Counted from the first letter of the stretch, positions 19,203-29,400 are shown. The stretch: DNA of 64,000 bases from Candidatus Poribacteria bacterium (GCA_022824265.1 JAJEAG010000036.1:1-64000); one strand, 5' to 3'. Notes: generated by a model not told the origin, from the letters alone. A program made the numbers and translations.

Positions 19203-20855
19203 ATGAGACGTTTTGGAACACAAGGTCCTGTCAATCCTCAAGAGCACTACGTCGTTTCGCGTTCAGAAGAAATTGCCGACTACATCAAACGTGTTGAAGA
19301 AGGAAAGTATGTCGTCCTATTCGCACCGCGTCAAACTGGCAAAACTACATTCTTTAAGGCTGCTTTAGAAACTCTCACTGTTGGTACTGTGCTGAGTCCT
19401 GCTACGCAATCCGAATCCCCTACAAAACTTACCTACTTCCCTATTCAACTGAATTTTGATATTTACAAAAACACGTCTGTTGCAGATTTTTACGATAACC
19501 TTTTCCAAGATATACGCGAGGAAATTGAGAACCTGTTTCAGCGACGCGACGAGATGCTACCTGAGACTTTAAGTCATTTTTTAGCGGACACAACACTAAC
19601 CAACCATCATGCAATGAGAAGGTGTTTTAGGCAGCTTGAACATATACTAACCCCACAGAAGTTTGTCATAATCATTGATGAGTTTGATGGCATCCCGCCG
19701 ACAGCACTGAGCGATTTTCTTCACACCCTCCGCCATATCTACATTTCTGGTAAGCCGCGATGTCCACACAGTGTCGGTATTGTCGGCGTAAAGAGTATTG
19801 CACAACTCAACTATGACCGATCAATCTCTCCTTTCAATATTCAAGATGAATTTTATCTTCCAAACTTTACACTTGAACAGGTGCAGGAACTACTTGGACA
19901 GTATACAGATGAAGTCGGACAACCTTTTGCAACAGAAGTTATAAAATCTATCCATAAGCAAACAGCAGGACAACCTGTTCTTGTCAATCGATTCGCGCAG
20001 ATTCTCACAGATGAACTGGATATACCAAAAACTGAACCGATTACCATGACACACTTTACAAAGGCACACGCACAACTTCTTGAGGAGAAAAATGTCAACA
20101 TCACACATTTACTTACCAATATCCGCAAAGATCGGCGATATGAAACACTCCTCATGCGAATTATGGCACGAGATGAGGGTGTTGATTTCAATCTACATAA
20201 CGATCTTATCAACGAACTTGCCACGTGCGGTGTCATTGTAAGAGGTGCTGACGGTATGTGTGAAATAATGAATCCAATTTATCTGTATTGTATCCTACAA
20301 GCATTCAAACCAATTGTAAATGGTCTGGAAGATGAGTATCTCTCCGAAAAAAATAACAACGATTTTCTTGATTATCTCACATCCGCTGGACACATTGAGA
20401 TGGAAGCATTACTTGACAACTTTCGAGATTTCATCATCCGTGCAGGATTCAGGATTCTACAAGTTCCTGACACACCGCAAGAGTCGGTAGGTAGACAACT
20501 TCTGCTTGCTTATCTTGACCAGTTTGTAAAACAGATAGGTGAGTTTATGCATATTGAGGTGCAAACAGGTAGAGGTAGGATGGACATCATTCTTACGCAC
20601 AATCAGCAAAAATATATTGTCGAAACAAAGATTTGGAGAGGTGACAGTCGTTATCAGGCAGGTAAGCAGCAACTTGCATCATATCTGAAGACTGAGGGGG
20701 TAAAGGCGGGTTATTATATCGTGTTTGATCACCGAGAAAATCCTGAACCACGCTTTGAAACGGAAACAATAGAAGGATTGACGATTCGGAGTTATGTTAT
20801 TCCAGTGATGCAACAAACACCTTCAGGAAGTCAAGGTGCTTGCGAAATCGGCTAA
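19203..20855 (+). CDS. AAA-like ATPase with C-terminal PD-(D/E)XK nuclease-like domain
   Basis: A 550-residue protein from the ATG at 19203 (AAGGAAG upstream; an earlier in-frame start at 19185 overlaps that site). The N-terminal ATPase of the AAA_35-like group has Walker A APRQTGKTT (41-49) and Walker B FVIIIDEFDG. The C-terminal part has the nuclease-like core GRGRMDII, then YIVETKIWRG about 10 residues on, then YQAGKQQLASYL. This is the layout of PD-(D/E)XK domains attached to such ATPases. The biochemical role of this group is poorly defined; a mobile-element or defence function is possible. It converges with recQ with only 11 bases between stops. Confidence 0.8.
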   Translation: MRRFGTQGPVNPQEHYVVSRSEEIADYIKRVEEGKYVVLFAPRQTGKTTFFKAALETLTVGTVLSPATQSESPTKLTYFPIQLNFDIYKNTSVADFYDNLFQDIREEIENLFQRRDEMLPETLSHFLADTTLTNHHAMRRCFRQLEHILTPQKFVIIIDEFDGIPPTALSDFLHTLRHIYISGKPRCPHSVGIVGVKSIAQLNYDRSISPFNIQDEFYLPNFTLEQVQELLGQYTDEVGQPFATEVIKSIHKQTAGQPVLVNRFAQILTDELDIPKTEPITMTHFTKAHAQLLEEKNVNITHLLTNIRKDRRYETLLMRIMARDEGVDFNLHNDLINELATCGVIVRGADGMCEIMNPIYLYCILQAFKPIVNGLEDEYLSEKNNNDFLDYLTSAGHIEMEALLDNFRDFIIRAGFRILQVPDTPQESVGRQLLLAYLDQFVKQIGEFMHIEVQTGRGRMDIILTHNQQKYIVETKIWRGDSRYQAGKQQLASYLKTEGVKAGYYIVFDHRENPEPRFETETIEGLTIRSYVIPVMQQTPSGSQGACEIG

Positions 20856-20866
20856 AAAAGAGCAGT

Positions 20867-23668
20867 TTAGTCAATTCCATGTTCCTTGCAATAGTCTCGG
20901 ATAATCGGTAAAAAATCATCTGCGTATTTTTCCATTTTCCTCAGACTGACCCCACGAATCTGCACGAACGCCTCTCTAGTTCTCGGAAAAAAGGTTGCCA
21001 TTTCTCTTAACGTCCCATTAGTGAAAATCCCTTCTTGCTCTGCCTTTTCTAATATTTTACACTTGTCTTGAAGTTGCTCAAAAAGTTCCTGAGAACATCC
21101 ACTTTGTCTTTCGGAGGTAACCTCAGAAGTATTCAATGTTTCAGTTCCCGTCGCTGTTGAGTCAATTCCATGCTCCTTGCAATAGTCTTGGATAATCGGT
21201 AAGAAATCATCGGCATATTTATCAATCTTTGATTGTCCTACACCATGAATCTGCATGAATTCGTCTTCAGTCCGTGGGAAATAAGTAGCCATCTCTTGCA
21301 ATGTCCTGTCATGAAGGACAACATATGCGGATATCCTTTCTCTATCTGCTACTGATCTACGTTTTTCACGAAGTTTCTCATAAAGTGCTGGATCGTATGA
21401 GTTTGCATCATCGGATGTAGGGACCCGATTATTTGTTTCAACATTTACGTTATCTGTTGAATTTATAGGAGATCCCCAAAACTGTTCTATACCATAAAGC
21501 ACGTCACGTCCTTTCTGTGTCAAATGAATACTACCATGTCTTGCCTCTCGGGATATTAGTCCGTATTGAATAAATTGATAAGAGAAAAACCTCCACTGCC
21601 CCTTGCTGTAATCTATACCGGTACCATGTGTTGGAAGTTCATTGTGTCTGTTTTTAATTATTTTGCTTCGCTCAGACCCTCGTAATACATCAATAATGTA
21701 ATCTTCACCGAACAACTGACCTGTTCGGTAAACACAAGATAAATATTTTTGCGCAGGTATTGTCAAGTCAACCCGTTCCTCTTGGCACCTTCGACAGTTG
21801 TCGCACATTCCACAATTTTCGAGCTCGTATTGCTCACCGAAATAATTTAACAATAATCTTCGACGGCAATCTATTGAAGTTACCCATGATACAAGGGACT
21901 GCAATCTTTTTTGCCTCTCTTGACTTTCGGAACGAGCTCCCTGTTCAATAAAGTAATTATTTGTATCTAAATCACCATAACTGAATAACAGTAGGCAGTT
22001 CGCACGAAGTCCATCACGTCCACTCCTACCTATCTCTTGATAGTAGGATTCAGGTTCTTTCGGTAACCCCGCATGTAGCACAAACCTAACATCTGGCTTA
22101 TCAATGCCCATTCCAAAAGCAATCGTAGCAACCATCACACGTACATTCCCATTGATAAATTCTTCCTGATTCTGTTTTCTAGTTTCGTCATCCAGTTCTG
22201 CGTGATATGGAAGCACAGAAATGCGCCTTGCTGTTAATTTATTGCATAAAGATTTAACCTGTCTTATCGTCTGACAATAGATTATACCAGACTCCCCACA
22301 GTGTGTATTAAGAAAAATGAGTGTTTGTTCAAACAAATCAACCTTTGGTTCAACGGATATATAAAGGTTTGGTCTGTCAAAACTAGCAATAAACTTATTT
22401 TTATCAGAAATTTCTAATAACTGTTTAATGTCAGTTTGGACCCGCGGAGTAGCGGTAGCCGTTAGTGCCATACAAACGGCATTCGGAAAGCGTTGACGAA
22501 TAGAGACTAATTCGCGATAATCCGGACGGAAATCGTGTCCCCACTGCGAAATGCAGTGTGCTTCATCAATCGCAAAGCAAGCGACGTTCGCTTCATCAAG
22601 CATTACGAGTATTTCAGGCTTAACAAGTGATTCAGGTGCGACGTAGAGTAACTTGGTTTCTCCTTGTCTAACCGCTTGCATTGTTGCTACATATTCTGAA
22701 TAATTAAGTGTACTGTTGAGAAAAGCAGTAGGAATGCCTCGATCTTGCAACTTCATCACTTGGTCCTCCATGAGCGAAATTAGAGGAGAAACAACGACGG
22801 TTAAACCTTGAAAAATGAGAGCAGGCAATTGATAACAAAGCGATTTTCCACCACCAGTTGGCAAAACAATAAGTGCATCTTGTCGACTTAGAATGTGTTC
22901 GATTATTTCCTCCTGAAATGGGCGAAACTGTTCATGTTCAAAAACGTTTGTGAGGATCTCTAAGGGTGTTTGTGTTGGGATAGGTTTAGATGTTAGATCA
23001 TCTTCTCTGGACCGTTCCGTTTCTTCTTGCTCTATCTTTTCAAAAAACCAACCAGAGATCTGTGCGTAGCACCGTTCTTCAATTTCAGAGTTATCTTCCG
23101 GTCTCCACCGATGTGCTAACGACACACGTATAAGCATACCTGCTGGAATTATCTCAAGTGGTTCATCAAAACCTACAAAGGTGAGCGAACAACCACCATT
23201 TTCTGTAGGATAACGATATCGTATTCGTTTATCTTCTGTATCACGAATGAGCTGCCGATCGGGTCTCCAAAATGCAGTACTATATGAAGGTATATCGTCT
23301 TGCGCAGCAACATATAACGAGCCACTTCTTGTAGTTTGCAATAACCCTTCATAGAGCACCCGTGGATCTCCAATTTTTGGAGGCATCAAGAGTTCAATAG
23401 CACCTACTAATTGTCCCGTATCCATTGTAGTATAGAGACGATGCTTTTTACGAACGATAATGTCTTCAACATGCGGTGGAATCAGTGAAGTTTCTGCGAC
23501 GGGCTCACCAGCGATTTCCCAAATATCACCCACCTCATATTCTCTATTTGCACCGTCGTGTGGATCAGCGTTGAGTGGGACAAGTCTAACGCTTTTCCCA
23601 GTCTCTGTAATCCCACCAATACACGCGCCTTTTCCCATCCGTGTTTTCGCAACAATTAGAACTCTCAC
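20867..23668 (-). CDS. RecQ-type DNA helicase with extra N-terminal domain and two HRDC domains
   Basis: A 933-residue ATP-dependent 3'-5' helicase. Residues 1-215 are an added domain beginning MRVLIVAKTRMGKGACIGGI that resembles the dual-OB-type modules of conflict-system proteins. The helicase core starts near 235 with FRPFQEEII, then Walker A TGGGKS (271-276), DEAH in AIDEAHCISQWGHDFRPDY, and motif VI QEIGRSGRDG. A zinc-binding RQC region follows (CGMCDNCRRC). The C-terminus holds two HRDC domains that both end KYADDFLPII-x-DYCKEHGID. The start is a GTG that overlaps the stop of the upstream DUF488 gene (GTGA). It is the last gene of a three-gene operon. Confidence 0.9.
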   Translation of the reverse strand: MRVLIVAKTRMGKGACIGGITETGKSVRLVPLNADPHDGANREYEVGDIWEIAGEPVAETSLIPPHVEDIIVRKKHRLYTTMDTGQLVGAIELLMPPKIGDPRVLYEGLLQTTRSGSLYVAAQDDIPSYSTAFWRPDRQLIRDTEDKRIRYRYPTENGGCSLTFVGFDEPLEIIPAGMLIRVSLAHRWRPEDNSEIEERCYAQISGWFFEKIEQEETERSREDDLTSKPIPTQTPLEILTNVFEHEQFRPFQEEIIEHILSRQDALIVLPTGGGKSLCYQLPALIFQGLTVVVSPLISLMEDQVMKLQDRGIPTAFLNSTLNYSEYVATMQAVRQGETKLLYVAPESLVKPEILVMLDEANVACFAIDEAHCISQWGHDFRPDYRELVSIRQRFPNAVCMALTATATPRVQTDIKQLLEISDKNKFIASFDRPNLYISVEPKVDLFEQTLIFLNTHCGESGIIYCQTIRQVKSLCNKLTARRISVLPYHAELDDETRKQNQEEFINGNVRVMVATIAFGMGIDKPDVRFVLHAGLPKEPESYYQEIGRSGRDGLRANCLLLFSYGDLDTNNYFIEQGARSESQERQKRLQSLVSWVTSIDCRRRLLLNYFGEQYELENCGMCDNCRRCQEERVDLTIPAQKYLSCVYRTGQLFGEDYIIDVLRGSERSKIIKNRHNELPTHGTGIDYSKGQWRFFSYQFIQYGLISREARHGSIHLTQKGRDVLYGIEQFWGSPINSTDNVNVETNNRVPTSDDANSYDPALYEKLREKRRSVADRERISAYVVLHDRTLQEMATYFPRTEDEFMQIHGVGQSKIDKYADDFLPIIQDYCKEHGIDSTATGTETLNTSEVTSERQSGCSQELFEQLQDKCKILEKAEQEGIFTNGTLREMATFFPRTREAFVQIRGVSLRKMEKYADDFLPIIRDYCKEHGID

Positions 23669-24153
23669 GGTAATATATCTTCAACCTCCAGATCAAATGT
23701 ATTCGCTAATTTATCTGCTACCAATGAACGATGACATGCCTCTGGTGCAGTTTCCACGCAAAAAAGTGCGACAACCTCTGCATCTGATTCTAATTCATCA
23801 AGCAGACTTTGCGGGTTAAACCCATCAAGGCATTCGGTGTTGTAAGCCTCAATAAACGCTTCTCCAAGTTCAGTCCGTTTACGTTTGACCGTTTTTGTCG
23901 CTTTATCCGCCGCAATCTGTTTTTCTCGGACAGTTTCTGTCGGAGCAAGGTCTTTACGGTAAATATATCGGATCTGTAGTTCAGCAAGTCGTGCCTGCAA
24001 TCTTTTACTATTGGCAAATGCATAAGTTGCCCCGCGTACACCGCGTCGGTTACGAATATCGCAAAATGTATCAACTTTTGCTTTGTTCAAGGCATCAAAA
24101 AAACTGGTTTCATCAAATCCGTATACACCGATAGTCACAATCTTTATTTTCAT
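23665..24153 (-). CDS. DUF488 family protein (first-type)
   Basis: A 162-residue protein with the DUF488 layout: VTIGVYGFDETSFFDAL at the N-terminus, CDIRNRRGVRG, a middle helical region rich in Lys and Arg, and the C-terminal CVETAPEACHRSLVADKL. The last motif, C-x-E-x-x-x-x-x-C-H-R, is the conserved cysteine/histidine signature of the family, whose biochemical activity is unknown. It lies 6 bases after the upstream DUF488 gene and overlaps recQ by four bases, so all three are co-translated. The two DUF488 proteins differ in sequence; they are not simple duplicates. Confidence 0.85.
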   Translation of the reverse strand: MKIKIVTIGVYGFDETSFFDALNKAKVDTFCDIRNRRGVRGATYAFANSKRLQARLAELQIRYIYRKDLAPTETVREKQIAADKATKTVKRKRTELGEAFIEAYNTECLDGFNPQSLLDELESDAEVVALFCVETAPEACHRSLVADKLANTFDLEVEDILP

Positions 24154-24159
24154 AGTCCA

Positions 24160-24714
24160 TTACTGATGTTTTTTCCGCGAGTGAAACGTTTCTTCTCCAA
24201 ATAAATTCAACTGTCCCCCAGTAATCCGATCAATGATCTGTTCCTGTGTCATCTCCTCATTGTTTTCGTCAATATGAATAACAGGTAAATTTTCTGCGGT
24301 TAGGGTAGCAGCGACAAGTTTAGTTCGGTGACAGTGTTCAGGTTTCTCCTCGGCACACATAAGCGCGACGCGCTGTTGTTGTGAGAAGGCAGCATGGAGC
24401 CGTTGAATACCACGTTGAAAGAATTCCGTATTCTTAACTTTCTCGTAATCCACCATTCCATCAACATAGCACGATTCATCATCAGGTTTCCCACCGAGTA
24501 GGTCTCCCATAAACACATAGCGAATGCCGTGCCGTTCAACTTCATTTGCAAGAGGTTTTTTGGAGAATTCCTTTTTATAACTCGAATGTGGTACTGACCG
24601 AACATCAATTAGATAGGCAATCTTATATTGATGTAGTGCGTCAATGAACTCAGTTATTGACCGACTTCCGTAGCCTATTGTATAAATTGGAATAGTGTTA
24701 GTTGTTCTCTCCAT
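24160..24714 (-). CDS. DUF488 family protein (second-type)
   Basis: A 184-residue protein with IYTIGYGSRSITEFIDAL, LIDVRSVPHSSYKKEFSK, a conserved MGDLLGGKP segment and CAEEKPEHCHRTKLVAA, the most typical DUF488 signature. The ATG at 24714 has no ribosome site. It lies eight bases after a good -10 box, so the message may be leaderless; the ATG at 24729 and the start at 24744 fall within or upstream of that promoter. The C-terminus ends GGQLNLFGEE, a tail seen in many DUF488 proteins. It is the first gene of the DUF488-DUF488-recQ operon. Confidence 0.88.
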   Translation of the reverse strand: MERTTNTIPIYTIGYGSRSITEFIDALHQYKIAYLIDVRSVPHSSYKKEFSKKPLANEVERHGIRYVFMGDLLGGKPDDESCYVDGMVDYEKVKNTEFFQRGIQRLHAAFSQQQRVALMCAEEKPEHCHRTKLVAATLTAENLPVIHIDENNEEMTQEQIIDRITGGQLNLFGEETFHSRKKHQ

Positions 24715-24722
24715 AATAGAAG

Positions 24723-24751
24723 ATAGTATCATATAGACAGCCAATAATCAA
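24723..24751 (-). promoter_or_regulatory. Sigma70-type promoter, probably leaderless
   Basis: Minus strand TTGATT (24751-24746), 17 bases, TACTAT (24728-24723). Transcription would begin at or next to the ATG at 24714. Confidence 0.6.
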
Positions 24752-24780
24752 CTGATTTTGATGATCCTTACCATAGCCTT

Positions 24781-24911
24781 TCTCATAATTCGTCACTTAA
24801 TTTCTTGTAGAAAATCATATCTTCATCGTAGGGGCGAGGTTGCCTCGCCTAAAAAGAAAAGGTACTTCTAATCGGGTGGGGAGACCCCGTCCCTACAAGC
24901 GAGTTATGAGA
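24781..24911. repeat. 131-bp nested palindromic element
   Basis: Outer arms TCTCATAATTCG (24781) and CGAGTTATGAGA (ending 24911) pair with one mismatch. Inside are GGCGAGG-TTG-CCTCGCC near 24834 and GGGGAGACCCC near 24880, themselves framed by GTAGGGGCGAGG and CCCCGTCCCTAC. It has no coding content. It resembles a non-autonomous palindromic repeat of the GGCGAGG family seen elsewhere in the window. Confidence 0.6.
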
Positions 24912-25021
24912 TATGCTATACACAAAAATACCCTTGCCAATTCAATCCAGAAATAGTAATATAAAAGTAAAACTTTACAATACACACCACCTTTCTGATA
25001 CATAATCATAACATCCATACG

Positions 25022-25222
25022 CTAAGCATGGGGTTTGTGCTTCGTAGCAGTCAGCCTTTTTTTAAAGGTTTTATATCTGCTCCACAACGGGATCATAAAC
25101 AGCCGCAAGATATTGATAGCAGCGTTTATATCTCTGTCATGTTGAGTGTCGCATTGAGAACAGGTCCACTGTCTATCATTAAGAGAAAGTTTTTCAGTTT
25201 TGAACCCACAACTTGCACAATG
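25022..25222 (-). pseudogene. TnpB (IS200/IS605 OrfB) C-terminal remnant
   Basis: The minus frame reads HCASCGFKTEKLSLNDRQW, then TCSQC and HDRDINAAINIL, then a basic tail and stop. This is the four-cysteine zinc finger plus the last RuvC motif (RD-x-NAA-x-NI) of TnpB, an RNA-guided nuclease of IS200/IS605 elements. Everything N-terminal is missing. Its end has a short palindrome (AAGCA/TGCTT around 25026-25044), consistent with an IS right end. Confidence 0.75.
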
Positions 25223-25318
25223 AGTACTAAATGGGCAAAAGGACGACCGTCAGAAGACGATGTAACACTTGTCGTCATAAAGGTAAAACAACCAGACGAT
25301 GAAGCATCAGAATCCTAA
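25221..25318 (+). pseudogene. SpoIIE/PP2C-type phosphatase C-terminal remnant
   Basis: The plus frame across the TnpB fragment boundary reads WAKGRPSEDDVTLVVIKV, then an acidic tail and TAA. The DD-x-TLVV-x-x-V pattern is the characteristic last strand and metal-binding aspartates of SpoIIE/RsbU-type phosphatases. No upstream part of such a gene is present. The simplest reading is an IS insertion and deletion that left only the end of the gene. Confidence 0.6.
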
Positions 25319-25605
25319 GATACTGTCAGATTTTGCTGTTCCATCTTGTTAACCCAAAATATCCTTGCTATATATGTATAGAATTTGGTATATTAATAAT
25401 AATCTTGATTTTGTATAGATAAGGCATCAGTCCACATTTTTTTTAGAACTTTTTTCATGAAATTGAGTCATATTCATGAGGATATGCTTGAAAATCTATC
25501 TTTTTAAAGTATCCACATAGGCAACTTTCGTTACGTTTTGGGGTGATTCCTCAAAGATAGACCGGATATATCACTTCAGGATTTGCCATAGACTAAAGGT
25601 AAAAG
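25319..25605. other. AT-rich intergenic spacer
   Basis: No gene or strong promoter pair could be assigned; AT-rich sequence before the Yip1-like gene. Confidence 0.4.
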
Positions 25606-26277
25606 ATGAAAGAGAGTTGGCAAAACCTTATTGACCTCGTTGGGAATCCAAGTGCCACATTTGAACGTCTTAAGTCCAACCCAAAGTGGATATTAGCATT
25701 TGTCGTTTTTTGTCTCTTTTCTATTTTATTGGGTTGGGCAAATGCACCATATACACAAAAACTGCTTTACCAACAAAATGCGAATCAGGACGAATTTAAC
25801 AATACTATATCTTTAATATCCGTTATTGCCAGCGCGCTTGTTATTGCGCTTCTTTGGGATATTATGTTGAGTCCTATACTCACCATAGTTGCCAAAGTTT
25901 CCAAGCTAAGTAAAGAACTAACATTTAAACATGCCTATGCTGGCGTAGTGCATACTTCTCTGGTGCGTCTCCTTATCTTTCTGGTAAATATAGGTGTGGT
26001 GCCAATATTTAGAAGCGTAGAGAGTGTTAACAAAGTAATTGATGTCAGAATACTTCCAGGATTGCATCACCTCGCGGGTTCAAGTGAAAATGCATCTCTG
26101 CTTATATTTCTGAGTTATGTTAACGTATTGAGTATATGGTATCTAATTGTCTTAGCAGTAGCTATTACGACTTTTGTAGAAGTTAAGAAAACAACTGCAT
26201 ATTTCGTTTCAATTGTTATCTGGTTCATAAGGATTATTGCTGAAACCTTATTTGTTGTTAATTATTTTCCAAGTTAA
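25606..26277 (+). CDS. Yip1-family-like integral membrane protein
   Basis: A 223-residue protein with four or five hydrophobic segments (for example WILAFVVFCLFSILLGW at 28-44 and YLIVLAVAITTFVEVKKTTA near 187). The N-terminal pattern LIDLVGNPSATFERLKSNP, before the first membrane helix, is characteristic of bacterial YIP1-domain proteins. The central segment with HAYAGVVHTSLVRLL also fits. Function in bacteria is unknown. The DUF4175-like gene follows after about 180 bases. Confidence 0.75.
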   Translation: MKESWQNLIDLVGNPSATFERLKSNPKWILAFVVFCLFSILLGWANAPYTQKLLYQQNANQDEFNNTISLISVIASALVIALLWDIMLSPILTIVAKVSKLSKELTFKHAYAGVVHTSLVRLLIFLVNIGVVPIFRSVESVNKVIDVRILPGLHHLAGSSENASLLIFLSYVNVLSIWYLIVLAVAITTFVEVKKTTAYFVSIVIWFIRIIAETLFVVNYFPS

Positions 26278-26455
26278 AGCGTATAGTTTTATTTTAATTG
26301 ACATAGAATATGACAATTCAACAAGATATGAGAAAGAGGTTTGGACGCTGTATAATAGATTTTCCTTACGACAAACACTAAATATAGAATAGTTAAAATC
26401 TCTCGGAAATGAAAAAAATCATGTCAAAATGCGGATGTGAGAATAGGAGAAAAGA

Positions 26456-29400
26456 ATGAATACAAGAGACAATTATGCGGAACTACAATCAAGAATCTTA
26501 GATGCACGACGTGTGTGGAAACGAAGCCTTTTCTGGACCGGAACTGCGATCGTCCTGATAGGGATACTGGCTATTCTTATAGGAGAATCCATCATTGATT
26601 TGCTAATGCCGCTGCCAAGTCCTGTCCGTATCGTCCTACTTGCAGGAATTGTCGGTGCTACTCTCTATCTACTTTATAAACACCTAATTCAACCGTTGAG
26701 AGCAGCACTCACTCTTCGAGATATTGCGCTGAATGTTGAACAACGTCATCCAAAACTTGAAGATAGACTGGTAAGTGCGATCCAATTTGGGAATCGAGAA
26801 TCGGATGATCCTATTGAAGCACACATGCTACAGCGATTGCTTGAAGATACCACAGAGCGGATAAAAGGCATTGATTTCAAAGCGACGGTTGACCACAGTA
26901 AAACCCGTAAGTACGTTGGAATCGCAACTTTAGTCATTGCAGCGTGCGGTCTATTGTCTCTTTTGTTTCCTATAGAAACCAAGACGAGCCTGATGCGAAT
27001 ATTTGTGCCATGGGAAAAAACTGATCCGATTTTGACAACCAAAGTACAAGTTTCACCCGGGAATGCTCGTATCCTTCGCGGAAAAAGCCTTCCAATTGAA
27101 GTCATCGTTACTGGCAAGGACGCAGACAAAGTTGTCCTGACATATTACGACAAAGACACGCCACCAACAGCCGAAAACGAGGACAGCAAACAGGAAATTA
27201 ACATGTTGCAGAATCCGGAGGACAAACGCGGATTCGCTTATGAGATATTTAATATTGAAACCGATTTGGAATACTATGTTGTCGCCAATGAAACGACATC
27301 TGAACGTTACACTGTTGAAGTTTTTGAGATGCCGCGTGTAGAAGAAATCTCTGTCTCATATACCTATCCTGAATATACAAATCTAAAACCAGTTGTACAA
27401 CAAGGAAGTGGTGACATACAAGCAGTCGTTGGTACATCCGCAGAAATCCGAATCACTACCAATAAAGTTATTCAGAAAGCAACTTTCACCCAGCAAAGTG
27501 ATGAAGCAACCATAACAAAAGAAGATGTGGCAGATGGATCTGTTCCTGTGAAATCAATTGATATGAATATTGCAGACGGGAACATTCTATCCACAACCTT
27601 AGAAGTCCGTGAAAATGGAAAATATGAAGTTAAACTACTGTGTATTGATGAATTCAATAATGAAATTCCAATTGAGTATAATATCAAAGCAATACCAGAT
27701 AACGCTCCTAAGGTGGTCATTAAAGAACCCGGACGCGATGTTAAAGCGACTAAATTGGAAGAAGTTAAAATTGTTGCTGAAGCCACAGACGACTATGGTG
27801 TAGAAAAGTTAAACCTTATGTATAGAATCGGTATAGGTGAATTAAATGAAATCGCTTTAGAAGCAACCGGTGAATCTACAGCAGAAGATGCTGATGTGAA
27901 ATCAGGAAAACACCTAAAAACCGGTACATATACATTCTATCTTGAAGAATTTGATGTTGAACCTGGACAGGTCATCACATACTACGCACAGGCTACTGAC
28001 AATAACACGCTTACAGGACCGAGTGAAACGAAAAGTGATATTTACTTCATAGAGATCAAACCTTTCAATCAAAGACTTGAACAGGGAGAACAAGCCGAAG
28101 GTGAACCACCCGAAAGTGAAGGGACACCAAATCCTCTACCCGGTTTCATGGCTACTCAGAAACAGATTATACGGGAAACTTGGAAACACATAAATGATCA
28201 ACCTCCAACCCTCACAGAAGAGTATAATACTGCGGTCAAACAAACCGGCAAGAAACAATCTGACCTAAAGGACCAAACTCAAAGGTTTACAGACGAATTG
28301 AGTATGGCGATGCAAGAAGTACAAATTGATCCGGAAATCGTGATGAACCTTGAAGAAGCGATTGATATGATGGGTCAGGCAAAGGATAACCTGAATGCTG
28401 TCCAACCGGGGCAAGCAATGCCACCGGAACAGGCTGCACTTGAACTCCTTAATAAAGTTAATCTGGCAATTCCAAAAGTGCTGCAGCAAGCAAGATCAAG
28501 CCAACCACAAATCGCTGAGAACTTTGAATTGGAAATGGAAGAATTGCAGAGCGAGCTTGAACAAGATCAAGAAGAAATGGAACAGGAGTTGCAGGAACAA
28601 ACCCAGCAAATGTTAGATCAAGCACGTGAAATGCTGGAACAACAACAAAATCTAAATGAACAAAGTCAGCAATTAGGCAGGCAAGATCAACCTTCACCGA
28701 GTGACATGCAACAGAATAGCCAACAGCAGGAGCAGTTATCTCAACAAGCACAGCAGATGTCACAACAACTTGGTCAGATGCAAGGTAATACACAAAGCAC
28801 GCAACAACAACGTCTCAGTCAAGCTGGACAAGCAATGCAACAAGCTGGTGAACAGATGCAACAAGCATCGCAAGGGATGCAACAGCAACAACCCCAGATG
28901 AGTGCTGCAAAAGGTCAGAAGGCAGAAGAAAGGGTTGAAGAAGCCATAGAACAACTTGAGAGAGCCGCTGCTGAATTCACAGATAATGCGTTAGAGAGAG
29001 CCAACCAACAACTCCAACAGTTAACTGCTGAACAATCTGATGTCCAACAGCAAACACAGGAAATAAGAGAGAGATCTCAGCAATCTGGAATGCGTCCCGA
29101 TGATTATCGTCAAGCCTCTGAACTTGCTAATGAGCAGCGTCAACTTCAACGCGACTTGGAATCACTTGAAGAGAATTTGAGCGATCTTCAGGAACAACTC
29201 AGCCAAGAGAATCCGGAAGCAGCCCAAAACGTGTCTGATGCGTCAAGACGACTCGCCGAAGAACAGACCTCGGAAGATATGGCAACAGCACAACGGGCAC
29301 TTCAATGGCGCAGTTTACTGTCCGCAGACCTGAATCAGCAAGAGGTACTTGAAACGCTGGAACAAGCACAAGCCGATCTTCAGCAAGCAAGAGCCAACAT

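Noticed and set aside
25028-25318. A 96-residue open frame across the IS scar
   Set aside because: Its first two thirds is antisense to the TnpB remnant and only its end matches a phosphatase; not a real gene.
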